Positions 51,876 to 61,150 of a stretch of 64,000 nucleotides of DNA are shown here, in pieces (positions within the stretch are counted from its first letter, which is position 1; each line of letters starts with the position of its first letter). This DNA comes from Phycisphaerae bacterium (GTDB lineage Bacteria > Planctomycetota > Phycisphaerae > Phycisphaerales > UBA1924). The notes under the pieces are model-generated. The model searched no databases, was not told the DNA's origin, and saw only the letters and a list, made by a program, of their open reading frames with translations. A program made the position numbers and the translations under genes. Where the stretch lies: positions 62,001 through 126,000 of the forward strand of contig JAUIES010000001.1 of the NCBI GenBank assembly GCA_030429705.1, read 5' to 3'.

Positions 51876-54530
51876 TCAGTTGACAACGCGGAAACTGGCT
51901 GGGTCGAGCGAGTTCCGACTCTCGACAGCATTGGTGCCGTGGATAATGGCTTCGCACCAGCCCTCTGCATATGGCGGGACGCAAAGGCCGCGTGCGCCAG
52001 CTCCGCGTTCACGCAGCCTCGCACGGATCTTCACATACTGACAAGATTGGATCGAGGTGCTGTTGAGTGTGACCCATTGGTTGTTGACTTTGACCGCTGA
52101 GGGGCTCAGTTCGATGGGGACATGGTGCGGCCGCCCTTCGCTGTCGTGCCCGATGCGAGGTGTCGAGAGAATGAGCGTTGACCGGTCCGTGTCAATGTGG
52201 AGATTGCGGTGGGTTTCATCGACGCGCATATGGGCGATGAAGGTGTGTCGCTGGCCAGGTGCTTGCTCGACCCATCCGAACTGCATTTCGACATCGATAT
52301 CGAGGTGTCCACCGGGGGGGAAGTAACCGAGTTTGACCTCGGCGTTGAACCGATGATTGCGGCCGCCCCATGCCGATGCCGGTTGGGAAACGGTGGCATC
52401 CTTTTTGATCTCGAACGCGGCAAGAAGTGCCATCATCACGCGTGTCTGATCGACAGCACCAGCCGGCAGTGGATTCACTGGTGACCATGTGTGGTCATAG
52501 CCCGAACTCTCGCCGGCGCTGTCACCGAGGAAACAGTGTTCTGCGAAGTGCTCATAGGGATCGCGCGTCAAGAACGCGGCGGCGAGGGCTCCGAGGAAGA
52601 CGAGGATGCCACCGATGATGCCGATCGCGAGTCCGACATGCCCGAACGCGGCGCTGGCGAGACCGAACTCAGCAGCGAGCGCCATTGCCCCCCCGATCGC
52701 CCCCATGGCGCCACCGAAGGCTGCGACTCCGCTTGCGGCTGCTGCCCCGATGTTATTGCGACCATACGCCGCGTTCGTCGCGTTTTGCCCGTGCGCGAGC
52801 ATCTCGGTGACACCCGACACGATGGCAAGCGGACCGGCGACGCGGGCGGCTGTCGAAGGTGAGATGCGACCGAACATCCCGGCGATCTCGGCGCACCATC
52901 CGCCAAAGTCGGTTGCTGCGCCGACAGCACCGACGGCACTGGACCGGACAGAGAGCACGCCGAAGAAGTCGACCGTGGACTCATTAGGACTCGCGGTCTG
53001 CCAGGCGGTGATACCGACGCAGAGGTTGTATATTTCGGCGACCGCCTGCACGGGGGCGAGGATCCGGTTGAGGCGCCCCATGCGCAGTTCCCAGCCGCGC
53101 CAGCGCGTGTCGACGGAGTCTGTCACGCGAGCGGGATCGGCAGGGATGTCCTGACCAGATGCGAGAATCATCTGTCGAAACTCGCGTTGGACGCGCCGGA
53201 CCTGACCGGCCGGCCTGCTTGACCCGATCGCGGCTCCGGATCTGATTTCTCTGCGGATCGTCCGCTGTCTCCAGTTGACGCTTCGCCGCCCCCCCTGCTG
53301 GTACAATCGTTCGACATACTCACCGACCTTCGCGGTGACACGGTCCCAATCAGCAGCGTTGACCGACCGCATCTGGCTTCGTTTCCATTCGAGCCATGCT
53401 GGGAGGACTTCGGTCATAATTTGTCGAGCGGCGATGTAGCCGTAGCGGGCTTCACCCCAGGACGGGCCGTTGGATGGCGGATTGTCGGCAAACAGATATT
53501 GGGTTGGCGCTCGATCTCGTTCGATCGTTACGCGGAGAAACCGGCGACCGTTTTGCGTGAGTTGTTTTCCAGAGAGGACGACAGACCAATGTTGGAACAG
53601 ACCGGAAAGATCGTCGCCGCCGGTTTCGATGGCGCTGAGTTCGATCGCCCGGTGCTCGGGCGCATCAACACACTGTGCGACATAGCCGGCTGCCTGTTCG
53701 GCGCGCACCGCGAGTCGGCGTTGCTCGGTGCGTTGATTGCGAAGGAAGGTGTCCGGCTCACCAGATCGAAGGTTGTTTTCGATCTGGTCAACACCATTGT
53801 CGATGAGACTCTTCAAACTCGACGCGACGAACAGTTTGGCTTGCTTGTCGGCATCGGCGTGCCACGCAAGTTGGCGTTCGAGCCTCGGGTTTTCATACTC
53901 CCAAAATGCGTCTTCCGCCCAGATAAGCGGGTCTGGTGTCCACACAACGCCTCGAGCGGTTGTGAGCCAACGAACCTTGGTCAGTGGCCCGGTCGCGTCC
54001 GCTCGACCAGAAGCGTTGCCGAGGGTATCGATCAGGTATTGAAGCCCATCGTGTGAGAGTCGAAACGGAGAGAGAAACACGCCCCAGGTTGTTGATGGAC
54101 TGGTGTCAAGTTGCTGAAACTCGATCACATCCTGTGAGACGATGTCATACTCGCGCGTCGATCGTTGGCCGGCAGGCGTGATGCTGTCGATCGCGTATTC
54201 CCAGCGTTGACGGCGATTGTTGCCCGGGCCGACAAGCGTGCCTTTGCCTTCGAGTTCGCAAGTCGCGTTGTCAACATTGAACAGGTAGACCCATTTGTTG
54301 TCGACCGGACGAACATCTGCTGAACGACCTGGATAGGTCAGTTCTTTGATCTCGAGTCGCGGGCGTAGATCGACGGTGGCGTGACCTGAACTCGACGACG
54401 CTCGACGAGGCGCAAATGCACGAATCGTTGGTTGTTGGGTGTTCGTTTCCAGTGCTTCGTGAAATCGAATCGTGGGCGCAACGCGGTATTGCGGTGTTGC
54501 GTTTCTGCCAAGTTCCACGGGGGGTGTCAT
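51876..54530 (-). CDS. Large protein with pore-forming-effector-like membrane region
   Basis: The start ATG 54530 (MTPPVELGRN, GGAG nine bases upstream) gives 884 residues; a longer frame to 54608 is less likely. There is no signal peptide. The N-terminal 130 residues are beta-rich (NKWVYLFNVDNATCELEGKG); a long helical middle follows. At about 585-670 comes a glycine/alanine-rich hydrophobic stretch of several helices closed by FLTRDPYEHFAEHCFLG. A hydrophobic Gly-rich block ending in T-x-DP-x-E-x(5)-C-x-G is characteristic of VasX-like/BTH_I2691-type effectors of type VI secretion. A beta-rich C-terminal domain with several cysteines follows. The convergent LysM protein supports this context. 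The assignment is tentative. Confidence 0.55.
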   Translation of the reverse strand: MTPPVELGRNATPQYRVAPTIRFHEALETNTQQPTIRAFAPRRASSSSGHATVDLRPRLEIKELTYPGRSADVRPVDNKWVYLFNVDNATCELEGKGTLVGPGNNRRQRWEYAIDSITPAGQRSTREYDIVSQDVIEFQQLDTSPSTTWGVFLSPFRLSHDGLQYLIDTLGNASGRADATGPLTKVRWLTTARGVVWTPDPLIWAEDAFWEYENPRLERQLAWHADADKQAKLFVASSLKSLIDNGVDQIENNLRSGEPDTFLRNQRTEQRRLAVRAEQAAGYVAQCVDAPEHRAIELSAIETGGDDLSGLFQHWSVVLSGKQLTQNGRRFLRVTIERDRAPTQYLFADNPPSNGPSWGEARYGYIAARQIMTEVLPAWLEWKRSQMRSVNAADWDRVTAKVGEYVERLYQQGGRRSVNWRQRTIRREIRSGAAIGSSRPAGQVRRVQREFRQMILASGQDIPADPARVTDSVDTRWRGWELRMGRLNRILAPVQAVAEIYNLCVGITAWQTASPNESTVDFFGVLSVRSSAVGAVGAATDFGGWCAEIAGMFGRISPSTAARVAGPLAIVSGVTEMLAHGQNATNAAYGRNNIGAAAASGVAAFGGAMGAIGGAMALAAEFGLASAAFGHVGLAIGIIGGILVFLGALAAAFLTRDPYEHFAEHCFLGDSAGESSGYDHTWSPVNPLPAGAVDQTRVMMALLAAFEIKKDATVSQPASAWGGRNHRFNAEVKLGYFPPGGHLDIDVEMQFGWVEQAPGQRHTFIAHMRVDETHRNLHIDTDRSTLILSTPRIGHDSEGRPHHVPIELSPSAVKVNNQWVTLNSTSIQSCQYVKIRARLRERGAGARGLCVPPYAEGWCEAIIHGTNAVESRNSLDPASFRVVN

Positions 54531-54675
54531 CGTCGAAGTCTCCGTGAATCCATGGTATCGCCAGAGCCAAGGGTGTGTTGCGACCCATGGGTTGAGAGCG
54601 ACGAACACGCCCGCGACTCACGAAACATAACTTGGAATTCGCGTTGATTGAGTTCGAATCGGCCGCACGGTGTTG

Positions 54676-55629
54676 CTAGTCAATGGGATAGGACATGAAG
54701 TCGGGCAAATCGCTGTACGGGTCATCTGCATCTGAGTCGGTATCGCGTGATGCCATGAGTCCCACGGCCCCAAGCGAGATGATGAAGACGAGCACGACTG
54801 CGACTGTGCCTCGGAGAGCGGGCTTGGCTTTTGATAGCGGCGGCAGGCATGACACACTTACGGCAACCACAGCAAACGAAGCGAGCAACGGCAACCAGAG
54901 GTTGTAGTTGGTCCCCGTGACCTTCATATACATCCACGCGATTGCGACGGTGGAAACAACGGGTGGTGTTGCAGCGACGAGAGGAGCCGGGTGAATGGTT
55001 GCACCGATCGCGGGCATCTGGGTTTCATTTGAGTTCGGATTTGGATCTTGCTTGGGTTTGAGCCACCGGTTGGCGAGCGCGAGCATCAGCATCGAGGCTC
55101 CGATGGGTGCGATTGCTCCACCCATTGGTGGTTGACCCATCAAAACAACTGCGAGTCCTGATCCGATGGCTGCTGCCCAGAGTGCCAGCGCTGGCGTGAT
55201 CCCTGGCAAACGAACGGCGATCCGGATCAGAACGAGCGCGAGAACGCTTGAACCGAGCCCAGGAGCAAGACGAAGGAGCCAGGATGACTCCGGCTGAACC
55301 GCAGGCCAGAGGGCCAGCGTGACAAGAGCAGCGGTGACCAGAAACACCACGATGTCACGCCAAATTCGATGAGGCAATGCGACAACGATGATGCCGGCGA
55401 TAGCACCGACTGCTGTGAGGAAAGCAAGGCGTTCCCATGCTTCGCTCGGTGTTCCATTGATGAGAAGGAACGCGATCGGCATCGGAATGGTGATGGCGAG
55501 CACCTGAAACAACGCCGATATGCAAGGCAGTCCTCGCTTTGCAAAGTGCACAGCACCCCACGCCAACGCGGTTGCGATCGGCAAGGGGACAGCGATTCCG
55601 TACACAGCGATGCGAACGAGATCATTCAT
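54676..55629 (-). CDS. Multi-pass membrane protein of unknown function
   Basis: The 317-residue protein has about nine or ten hydrophobic helices (IAVYGIAVPLPIATALAWGA, LFQVLAITIPMPIAFLLI, VVFLVTAALVTLALWPA and so on) and a polar linker of 30 residues (KPKQDPNPNSNETQM) near the middle. It ends in a cytoplasmic or periplasmic acidic tail (DTDSDADDPYSDLPDFMSYPID). No transporter or enzyme signature is seen. It lies directly downstream of the YceI gene (6 bases apart) and is probably cotranscribed. The effector-like gene follows on the same strand 145 bases on, but there is no coupling. Confidence 0.6.
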   Translation of the reverse strand: MNDLVRIAVYGIAVPLPIATALAWGAVHFAKRGLPCISALFQVLAITIPMPIAFLLINGTPSEAWERLAFLTAVGAIAGIIVVALPHRIWRDIVVFLVTAALVTLALWPAVQPESSWLLRLAPGLGSSVLALVLIRIAVRLPGITPALALWAAAIGSGLAVVLMGQPPMGGAIAPIGASMLMLALANRWLKPKQDPNPNSNETQMPAIGATIHPAPLVAATPPVVSTVAIAWMYMKVTGTNYNLWLPLLASFAVVAVSVSCLPPLSKAKPALRGTVAVVLVFIISLGAVGLMASRDTDSDADDPYSDLPDFMSYPID

Positions 55630-55635
55630 GGTGGA

Positions 55636-56259
55636 TTAGTTGGCCCGTCCGCCATCAATCGCGACGATGATTTCGACTTCGTCACCGAGTTGGCCGTCAT
55701 CAAGGTGAGCGGTCATGCCAAATTCACTGCGTTTGACGGTAAACCTGGCTTCAAATCCGGCGCGGTAGCCGAGACGGCCCATGTCTGCTTCGGCGTATTC
55801 GGCAAGGGTCACGGTCAGCGGAATCGTTTTGCCTCGCATCGTGAAGTTGCCCTTCGCTTCAAACGAGGTGTCGTCGATTCGCGTGATTGAATCACTTATG
55901 AACGTCGCTTCGGGATGTTCGCGGGCGTTGAAGAAATCGACACCGGCGAGGTATTGATTGCGTGCCTTCAGGCCGCCGTCGATGTTCTTGGTCTGAATCT
56001 TGATGTCGACATGACTCTCGTCGGGGTTGTCTGTGAGCAGAAATGATCCTTGTGGGGCATTGACCCTGCCATAAAAGTTGGCGACGGAATGGAGACGGAC
56101 CTTGAAGATGACCGTGGAGTGGCCGGGGTCAACACCGAATTGCTCGGCGCTTGCAACTGGCGCTTGTAAGACCGATTCATGGGCAGTTGATGGTGCAAAA
56201 GCACCGAGGACCATGATGCCGGAGAGGAGTGCTGCGATGCTTGCCATTTTCTTGAACAT
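55636..56259 (-). CDS. YceI-family periplasmic lipid-binding protein
   Basis: The start at ATG 56259 (MFKKMASIAALL), with CGGAG nine bases upstream, gives 207 residues and a signal peptide ending near TAHES. The YceI beta-barrel pattern is clear: FGVDPGHSTVIFKVRLHSVANFYGR, VDIKIQTKNIDGGLKARNQYL, DFFNAREHPEATFIS and GNFTMRGKTIPLTVTL. YceI proteins bind isoprenoid lipids and often accompany respiratory or redox genes, which fits the divergent cbb3 operon that starts 280 bases away. The membrane-protein gene follows immediately downstream. Confidence 0.88.
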   Translation of the reverse strand: MFKKMASIAALLSGIMVLGAFAPSTAHESVLQAPVASAEQFGVDPGHSTVIFKVRLHSVANFYGRVNAPQGSFLLTDNPDESHVDIKIQTKNIDGGLKARNQYLAGVDFFNAREHPEATFISDSITRIDDTSFEAKGNFTMRGKTIPLTVTLAEYAEADMGRLGYRAGFEARFTVKRSEFGMTAHLDDGQLGDEVEIIVAIDGGRAN

Positions 56260-56539
56260 TGTTTGATTCTCCGTCTTGTTAGGCAGCCTCATAGCGTTTG
56301 AACATTGCACACACCATTGGCCGATTTGACTCTTGAGGCAATTTTCAGGACAATTGGGTCTTCTGATCCAGGCCCTGCGAGGAGGGTGTTTGTTTCCTGT
56401 GAAACCGTAACAAATTCATACCTGCAGGACTTGTTTTCCTCATCGCACACTGGAAAGATGATACCCATATCCACTTTGAGTTGATGACACGCGAATCGAC
56501 ACCGATTTGACCATCATATGACCTACCGGAGTTTGACGC

Positions 56540-58834
56540 ATGACGACCGAATCTCATTCCGCTGAAAGTGTTGAAACGGCGGAACCCAGCGCCGTCACGA
56601 CAGGACCGCTGGAAAAGTTTGTATATGACGATGGCATCGTGCGGCTGTTCGCCGGGGCCACTGTCATATGGGGGATCGTCGGGATGCTGGTCGGCGTGAT
56701 CATTGCGTTGCAATTGGCATTCCCCGCATTGAACCTTGGCATCGAATATGCGTCGTTCGGTCGGCTGCGTCCTTTGCACACAAACGCGATCATCTTCGCA
56801 TTTGCGGGTAACGCGTTTTTCACCGCGATCTACTACTCGACGCAGAGACTGTGCAAGGCACGCATGTTCAGCGACATGTTGAGCAAGTTGCACTTTTGGG
56901 GGTGGCAAGCGATTATCGTGGCGGCCGCTTTGACTTTGCCGCTCGGATATACGCAGGGCAAAGAGTACGCCGAGTTGGAATGGCCGATCGACATCGCGAT
57001 CGCTGTAGTCTGGGTCGGGTTCTTTGGCGTGAACTTCTTTGGCACGCTCGTGCGTCGGCGCGAGCGGCACATGTATGTCGCACTATGGTTCTACATCGCG
57101 ACCATCGTGACGGTTGCGATGCTGCATGTGTTCAATAGCCTCGCGGTGCCCGCAGGGCCACTGAAGAGTTACTCGGTGTACGCGGGTGTGCAAGATGCGT
57201 TGATCCAGTGGTGGTATGGGCACAACGCGGTGGCGTTCTTTCTGACGACACCCTTCCTTGGGCTGATGTACTACTTCCTGCCCAAGGCCGCCGAGCGTCC
57301 GGTGTTCAGTTACCGGCTTTCGATCATCCACTTCTGGTCTTTGGTGTTCATCTATATCTGGGCGGGCCCCCACCACCTGCACTACACGGCACTGGCGCAG
57401 TGGGCGAGCACGCTCGGCATGTTGTTCAGTGTCATGCTGTGGATGCCTTCGTGGGGCGGCATGATCAACGGGTTGCTCACACTGCGCGGAGCGTGGCACA
57501 AGGTCACGCGAGATCCGATCCTCAAGTTCTTTGTGGTTGGCGTGACTTTCTACGGGATGTCGACCTTTGAAGGGCCGCTCCTGAGTATCAAGTCTGTCAA
57601 CTCGTTGAGTCACTACACGGACTGGACGATTGCACATGTGCACGCGGGTACGCTGGGGTGGAACGGGTTTATGACCTTCGGGATGCTGTACTGGCTGTTG
57701 CCCCGTATCTTCCAGACCAAGTTATGGAGCGAAAAACTCTGCAATGCTCACTTCTGGATCGGCACCATCGGGATGCTGTTGTACATCCTTTCGATGTACG
57801 CTGCGGGGATCACGCAGGGGCTCATGTGGCGTGCGTTTGATGCGACCGGATCGCTCGCGTTCCCTGACTTCGTCGAAACCGTCACGCGACTCATGCCCTT
57901 GTACTGGATTCGCGCGCTGGGTGGCTTGCTGTATCTGGTAGGAGCGGTGTTCCTGCTGATGAACTTTGTGATGACCTGGATGAGCCGTCCTTCGACCTAT
58001 GAAGAGGTTGTACACGCGGCACCGGCATTGACGAAGATTCGCTATGCCAAATCAAAGGCCGAATCGCGGCTGCATGCCAACACCAATGTCGGTCACTCCG
58101 GTGACAAGTTCTTGCAGGGCAAGTGGCACCGTCGGCTTGAAGGGCGTCCGATCAAGTTCATGATTCTGACGCTGATCGGCGTGGCGATCGGGGGGGCTGT
58201 CGAAGCGATACCGATGTTCCTTGTGAAGTCGAATGTGCCGACGATTTCGACTGTGACGCCGTACACACCGCTCGAACTCGCCGGCCGAGACATTTATATC
58301 GCTGAGGGCTGCTACAACTGCCACTCGCAGATGATCAGGCCGTTGTTCGCCGAAACCGAGCGGTATGGCGAATACTCGAAACCGGGCGAGTTTGTGTATG
58401 ACCACCCATTCCAATGGGGCAGCCGACGGATCGGCCCTGACCTGGCGCGTGAAGGTATGACCAAACCTGCTCCTGACTGGCATTACCGGCACTTCAAAGA
58501 CCCGCGGATCGTGAATACAGGCTCAGTCATGCCTGCGTATCCGTGGCTGTTCACGAAGAAGATCAACTTTGAACAGATTCAGACGCGTGTCAATGCGATG
58601 GCGATGCTGGGCGTTCCCTATGGAGAAGCGGTGCTCGAAGGCAATGCCGGCAAATTTGCTGAAGCGCAGGCCCGTGAGATTGCCGACATGATTGAGACCG
58701 CTGACGGCACGCCCGCGAGCGAGACCTGGGACACACAGGTCATAGCGTTGATCGCGTACATTCGCAGACTCGGGGTCGATATTTACAAGACCCCAGTCGA
58801 TGCACCCGAGGGGGGGTCTGCAAGTGCTGAGTGA
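56540..58834 (+). CDS. ccoNO: cbb3-type cytochrome oxidase, fused subunits I and II
   Basis: A single 764-residue protein joins CcoN (catalytic subunit, residues about 25-490) and CcoO (mono-heme cytochrome c, about 530-764). CcoN ligands visible: heme b His80 (RPLHTNA), CuB His228 (WYGHNAVAFF), His278 and His279 (GPHHLHY) with the cross-link Tyr272, and heme ligands His366 and His368 (AHVHAGTLG). CcoO has a membrane anchor, GCYNCH (heme c, 590-595) and the methionine ligand Met664 (GSVMPAYP). It reduces oxygen to water with high affinity at low oxygen. A weak GGAG lies nine bases before the ATG. It is the first gene of the operon. Confidence 0.95.
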   Translation: MTTESHSAESVETAEPSAVTTGPLEKFVYDDGIVRLFAGATVIWGIVGMLVGVIIALQLAFPALNLGIEYASFGRLRPLHTNAIIFAFAGNAFFTAIYYSTQRLCKARMFSDMLSKLHFWGWQAIIVAAALTLPLGYTQGKEYAELEWPIDIAIAVVWVGFFGVNFFGTLVRRRERHMYVALWFYIATIVTVAMLHVFNSLAVPAGPLKSYSVYAGVQDALIQWWYGHNAVAFFLTTPFLGLMYYFLPKAAERPVFSYRLSIIHFWSLVFIYIWAGPHHLHYTALAQWASTLGMLFSVMLWMPSWGGMINGLLTLRGAWHKVTRDPILKFFVVGVTFYGMSTFEGPLLSIKSVNSLSHYTDWTIAHVHAGTLGWNGFMTFGMLYWLLPRIFQTKLWSEKLCNAHFWIGTIGMLLYILSMYAAGITQGLMWRAFDATGSLAFPDFVETVTRLMPLYWIRALGGLLYLVGAVFLLMNFVMTWMSRPSTYEEVVHAAPALTKIRYAKSKAESRLHANTNVGHSGDKFLQGKWHRRLEGRPIKFMILTLIGVAIGGAVEAIPMFLVKSNVPTISTVTPYTPLELAGRDIYIAEGCYNCHSQMIRPLFAETERYGEYSKPGEFVYDHPFQWGSRRIGPDLAREGMTKPAPDWHYRHFKDPRIVNTGSVMPAYPWLFTKKINFEQIQTRVNAMAMLGVPYGEAVLEGNAGKFAEAQAREIADMIETADGTPASETWDTQVIALIAYIRRLGVDIYKTPVDAPEGGSASAE

Positions 58835-59012
58835 TGTCTTGAGCCATTTACGACTTGATTTGTTCCCGACGGTGGCGCTGATCGTCTTTCTGCTGGTGTT
58901 TGCAGCAGTCGTGATTCGGACGCTGTTTTCACCGGCTTCGGAAATGCAGGCTGCGGCCCGCGTTCCGTTGGAAGATGATGAACCACCAACTCCTGTTTCG
59001 GAGGGCACCTGA
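58824..59012 (+). CDS. ccoQ: Small cbb3 oxidase membrane subunit (CcoQ-like)
   Basis: GTG 58824 lies inside the end of ccoNO (11-base overlap) after a G-rich stretch and gives a 62-residue protein with one membrane helix (FPTVALIVFLLVFAAVVIRTLF) and a short acidic tail. Position and size match CcoQ, which stabilises the oxidase complex. Sequence in this family is poorly conserved, so the call rests on position and topology. ccoP follows after three bases. Confidence 0.75.
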   Translation: MLSDVLSHLRLDLFPTVALIVFLLVFAAVVIRTLFSPASEMQAAARVPLEDDEPPTPVSEGT

Positions 59013-59015
59013 GCG

Positions 59016-59663
59016 ATGAGCCAGTCGACCGAACCCATGTCTCAACCGACCGAAGTATCAGAAGAGATTCTGACTGACCACAACTATGACGGGATCATGG
59101 AGTACGACAACCCGACTCCGGGTTGGTGGCACCTGATCTGGTTTGGCTCAATCGTCTGGAGCATCCTGTATCTCATGGTGTATCACTTTGCGCCCATCAT
59201 TCCGACGCCGCAGGAAAAGCACGCGATGATGACACGCGACGCTCAGTTGCGTAAATACGGTGAGATCGCTGCCATTCCTTTGAGCGACGAGAAGATGCTC
59301 ATGCTGATGAATGATGAAGATTGGCAGGCGGACGGCGCAAAGTTGTACACGACCTGGTGTGCCAGTTGTCATGGAGCGCGGGGCGAAGGGTTTCAGGGCC
59401 CGAACATGACGGATGACCATTACAAGAACATCAAGAAACTGACCGATTTCGTCGATGTCATCAAGTACGGCGCTGCGGGCGGGCTCATGCCTCCACAGGA
59501 GCAAGTGCTCAGCGACAGCAAAATTTCTGTCGTTGCGGCATACATGGCATCGCTGCGGGGTAAAAACCTCGAAAGCTCGCGACCGGCAGAAGGGGAGATC
59601 ATCCCACCTTGGCCGACGGCATCGGGCTCGCCGACCGATTCGCCTGCGGACAGCACGCCTTAG
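59016..59663 (+). CDS. ccoP: cbb3 oxidase cytochrome c subunit III, single-heme form
   Basis: The 215-residue membrane-anchored cytochrome c has the CcoP N-terminus (DHNYDGIMEYDNPTPGWWHLIWFGSIVWSILYLMVYH), one membrane helix, and one heme-binding site CASCH (115-119) with Met158 (GLMPPQEQ) as distal ligand. Canonical CcoP carries two hemes; here only one CxxCH is present and the rest ends in a Ser/Pro-rich tail. It passes electrons to CcoO. The start ATG 59016 has GGAGG 12 bases upstream. Confidence 0.88.
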   Translation: MSQSTEPMSQPTEVSEEILTDHNYDGIMEYDNPTPGWWHLIWFGSIVWSILYLMVYHFAPIIPTPQEKHAMMTRDAQLRKYGEIAAIPLSDEKMLMLMNDEDWQADGAKLYTTWCASCHGARGEGFQGPNMTDDHYKNIKKLTDFVDVIKYGAAGGLMPPQEQVLSDSKISVVAAYMASLRGKNLESSRPAEGEIIPPWPTASGSPTDSPADSTP

Positions 59664-59719
59664 AATGTTGAGGGCGCTTATCGCTGGTCTTGTGTTTCTG
59701 CAATGCGAAGGAATGACGG

Positions 59720-61150
59720 GTGCCTGATACGCTGTTACAACCCGAAGAGCGTGTACTTTCGACGCTCAACGCTGATGGCACGCGCCGATGGTTAAAGCCA
59801 CGGCTCTCGCCGGGCCGGTTTTGGCACAAGCGCCGTGCGATCGCTTACTTGTTGATCATCGTTTTCACAGCCTTGCCGTACATCATGATCAACGGCAAGC
59901 CCGCAATCTTGCTTGACATTATCAATCGGCGATTCACTTTCTTTGGCAAAACATTGTTTGCGACAGATACGCTGCTGCTGGCGCTGTTCATGATGATCGT
60001 GTTCGTGACGGTGTTCATGCTGACCGCGATCTTTGGGCGTGTGTGGTGCGGGTGGGGCTGCCCGCAGACGGTCTATCTCGAGTTTGTCTTCCGCCCGATC
60101 GAGCGGCTGTTCATGGGCAAGCCGGGAACACGAAGCAAGAAGACCGTCCCCGGTTGGCGCAAAGTTGCGATGTATGTCGTGTACTTGCTGATCGCGGCGT
60201 TTCTTGCTCACACCTTTCTCAGTTACTTTGTGGGCATCGAAAATCTACGCAAGTGGATTCTGGGAAGCCCGCTGGACCATCCGGTCGCATTCATTGTCAT
60301 GGCGTTCGTGACGGCGATGATGCTGTTTGACTTCGGATTCTTCCGCGAACAGCTGTGCATTGTTGCTTGTCCCTATGGTCGCATGCAGTCTGTGATGCTT
60401 GATCGGGCCTCATTGATTGTGGGCTATGACGCTAAACGGGGTGAGCCGCGCGGCAAGGCGAAGCGACCAAAAAAGTCAGAGGCGAACGATGTCCCGCTTG
60501 ATGTGATTGCGGATCAGCGCGGCGACTGTATTGATTGCACCATGTGTGTGCAGACCTGCCCGACCGGTATCGACATTCGCGACGGTTTGCAGATGGAATG
60601 TGTGCACTGCACGCAATGTATGGATGCGTGTGATGCGATCATGGACAAGATCGGGAGGCCGAGGGGGCTGATTCGGTATTCATCACAGGAAGCACTCGAT
60701 ACGGGGCGGTCGAGAGTTCTGCGACCTCGGATCATCGTGTACCCGGTCATACTGCTTATTCTCGTCACCGCTTTTGGTATTGTGCTTTCAACGAAGTCTC
60801 TGGCGGATGTCACGCTGTTGCGTGTGAATCAGACGGAACTGTTCCATACCATGCCAGATGGCGCGATCGCGAACGACGCTCGCGTGAGCATCACCAACCG
60901 TTCAGATCAACCGGTGTTGTATTCGGTGAGCGTGGTCGAGCCGGCGGGGATCAGCGTCGAGTATGTGGAGGGCAATACGCCGATCGCCCCTGAAGAAAAT
61001 CGGTCGATCCCCGTCGTGTTTGTTGCGCCGCCGGAGGTATTCACAGCAACTACACAACAAATTGTAGTGCGCGTTGTCGGTGATGACGGGTACGAAACGC
61101 GACGCAAGTTTCCGATGCTTGGCCCTTACTGGAAGGCAGACTCACCATGA
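59720..61150 (+). CDS. ccoG: cbb3 oxidase assembly protein CcoG (FixG/RdxA)
   Basis: A membrane-bound iron-sulfur protein of 476 residues needed for copper delivery to cbb3 oxidase. Five or so helices are interspersed with FGRVWCGWGCPQTVYLE and CIVACPYGRMQ. A cytoplasmic 2[4Fe-4S] ferredoxin domain reads CIDCTMCVQTCPTGIDI and CVHCTQCMDACDAIMDK. A C-terminal beta-sandwich domain (from NDARVSITNRSDQPVLY) is periplasmic. The start is GTG 59720. It lies 56 bases after ccoP and overlaps ccoH by 4 bases. Confidence 0.93.
   Translation: MPDTLLQPEERVLSTLNADGTRRWLKPRLSPGRFWHKRRAIAYLLIIVFTALPYIMINGKPAILLDIINRRFTFFGKTLFATDTLLLALFMMIVFVTVFMLTAIFGRVWCGWGCPQTVYLEFVFRPIERLFMGKPGTRSKKTVPGWRKVAMYVVYLLIAAFLAHTFLSYFVGIENLRKWILGSPLDHPVAFIVMAFVTAMMLFDFGFFREQLCIVACPYGRMQSVMLDRASLIVGYDAKRGEPRGKAKRPKKSEANDVPLDVIADQRGDCIDCTMCVQTCPTGIDIRDGLQMECVHCTQCMDACDAIMDKIGRPRGLIRYSSQEALDTGRSRVLRPRIIVYPVILLILVTAFGIVLSTKSLADVTLLRVNQTELFHTMPDGAIANDARVSITNRSDQPVLYSVSVVEPAGISVEYVEGNTPIAPEENRSIPVVFVAPPEVFTATTQQIVVRVVGDDGYETRRKFPMLGPYWKADSP

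Noticed and set aside
56311-56539. FNR/ANR-type box upstream of the cbb3 operon
   Set aside because: TTGAC-rich segments occur, but none matches TTGAT-N4-ATCAA in both half-sites.
58800-58834. ATG 58800 as start of ccoQ
   Set aside because: It would overlap ccoNO by 35 bases and add a non-hydrophobic lead. GTG 58824 fits the operon's overlap style and the CcoQ length.
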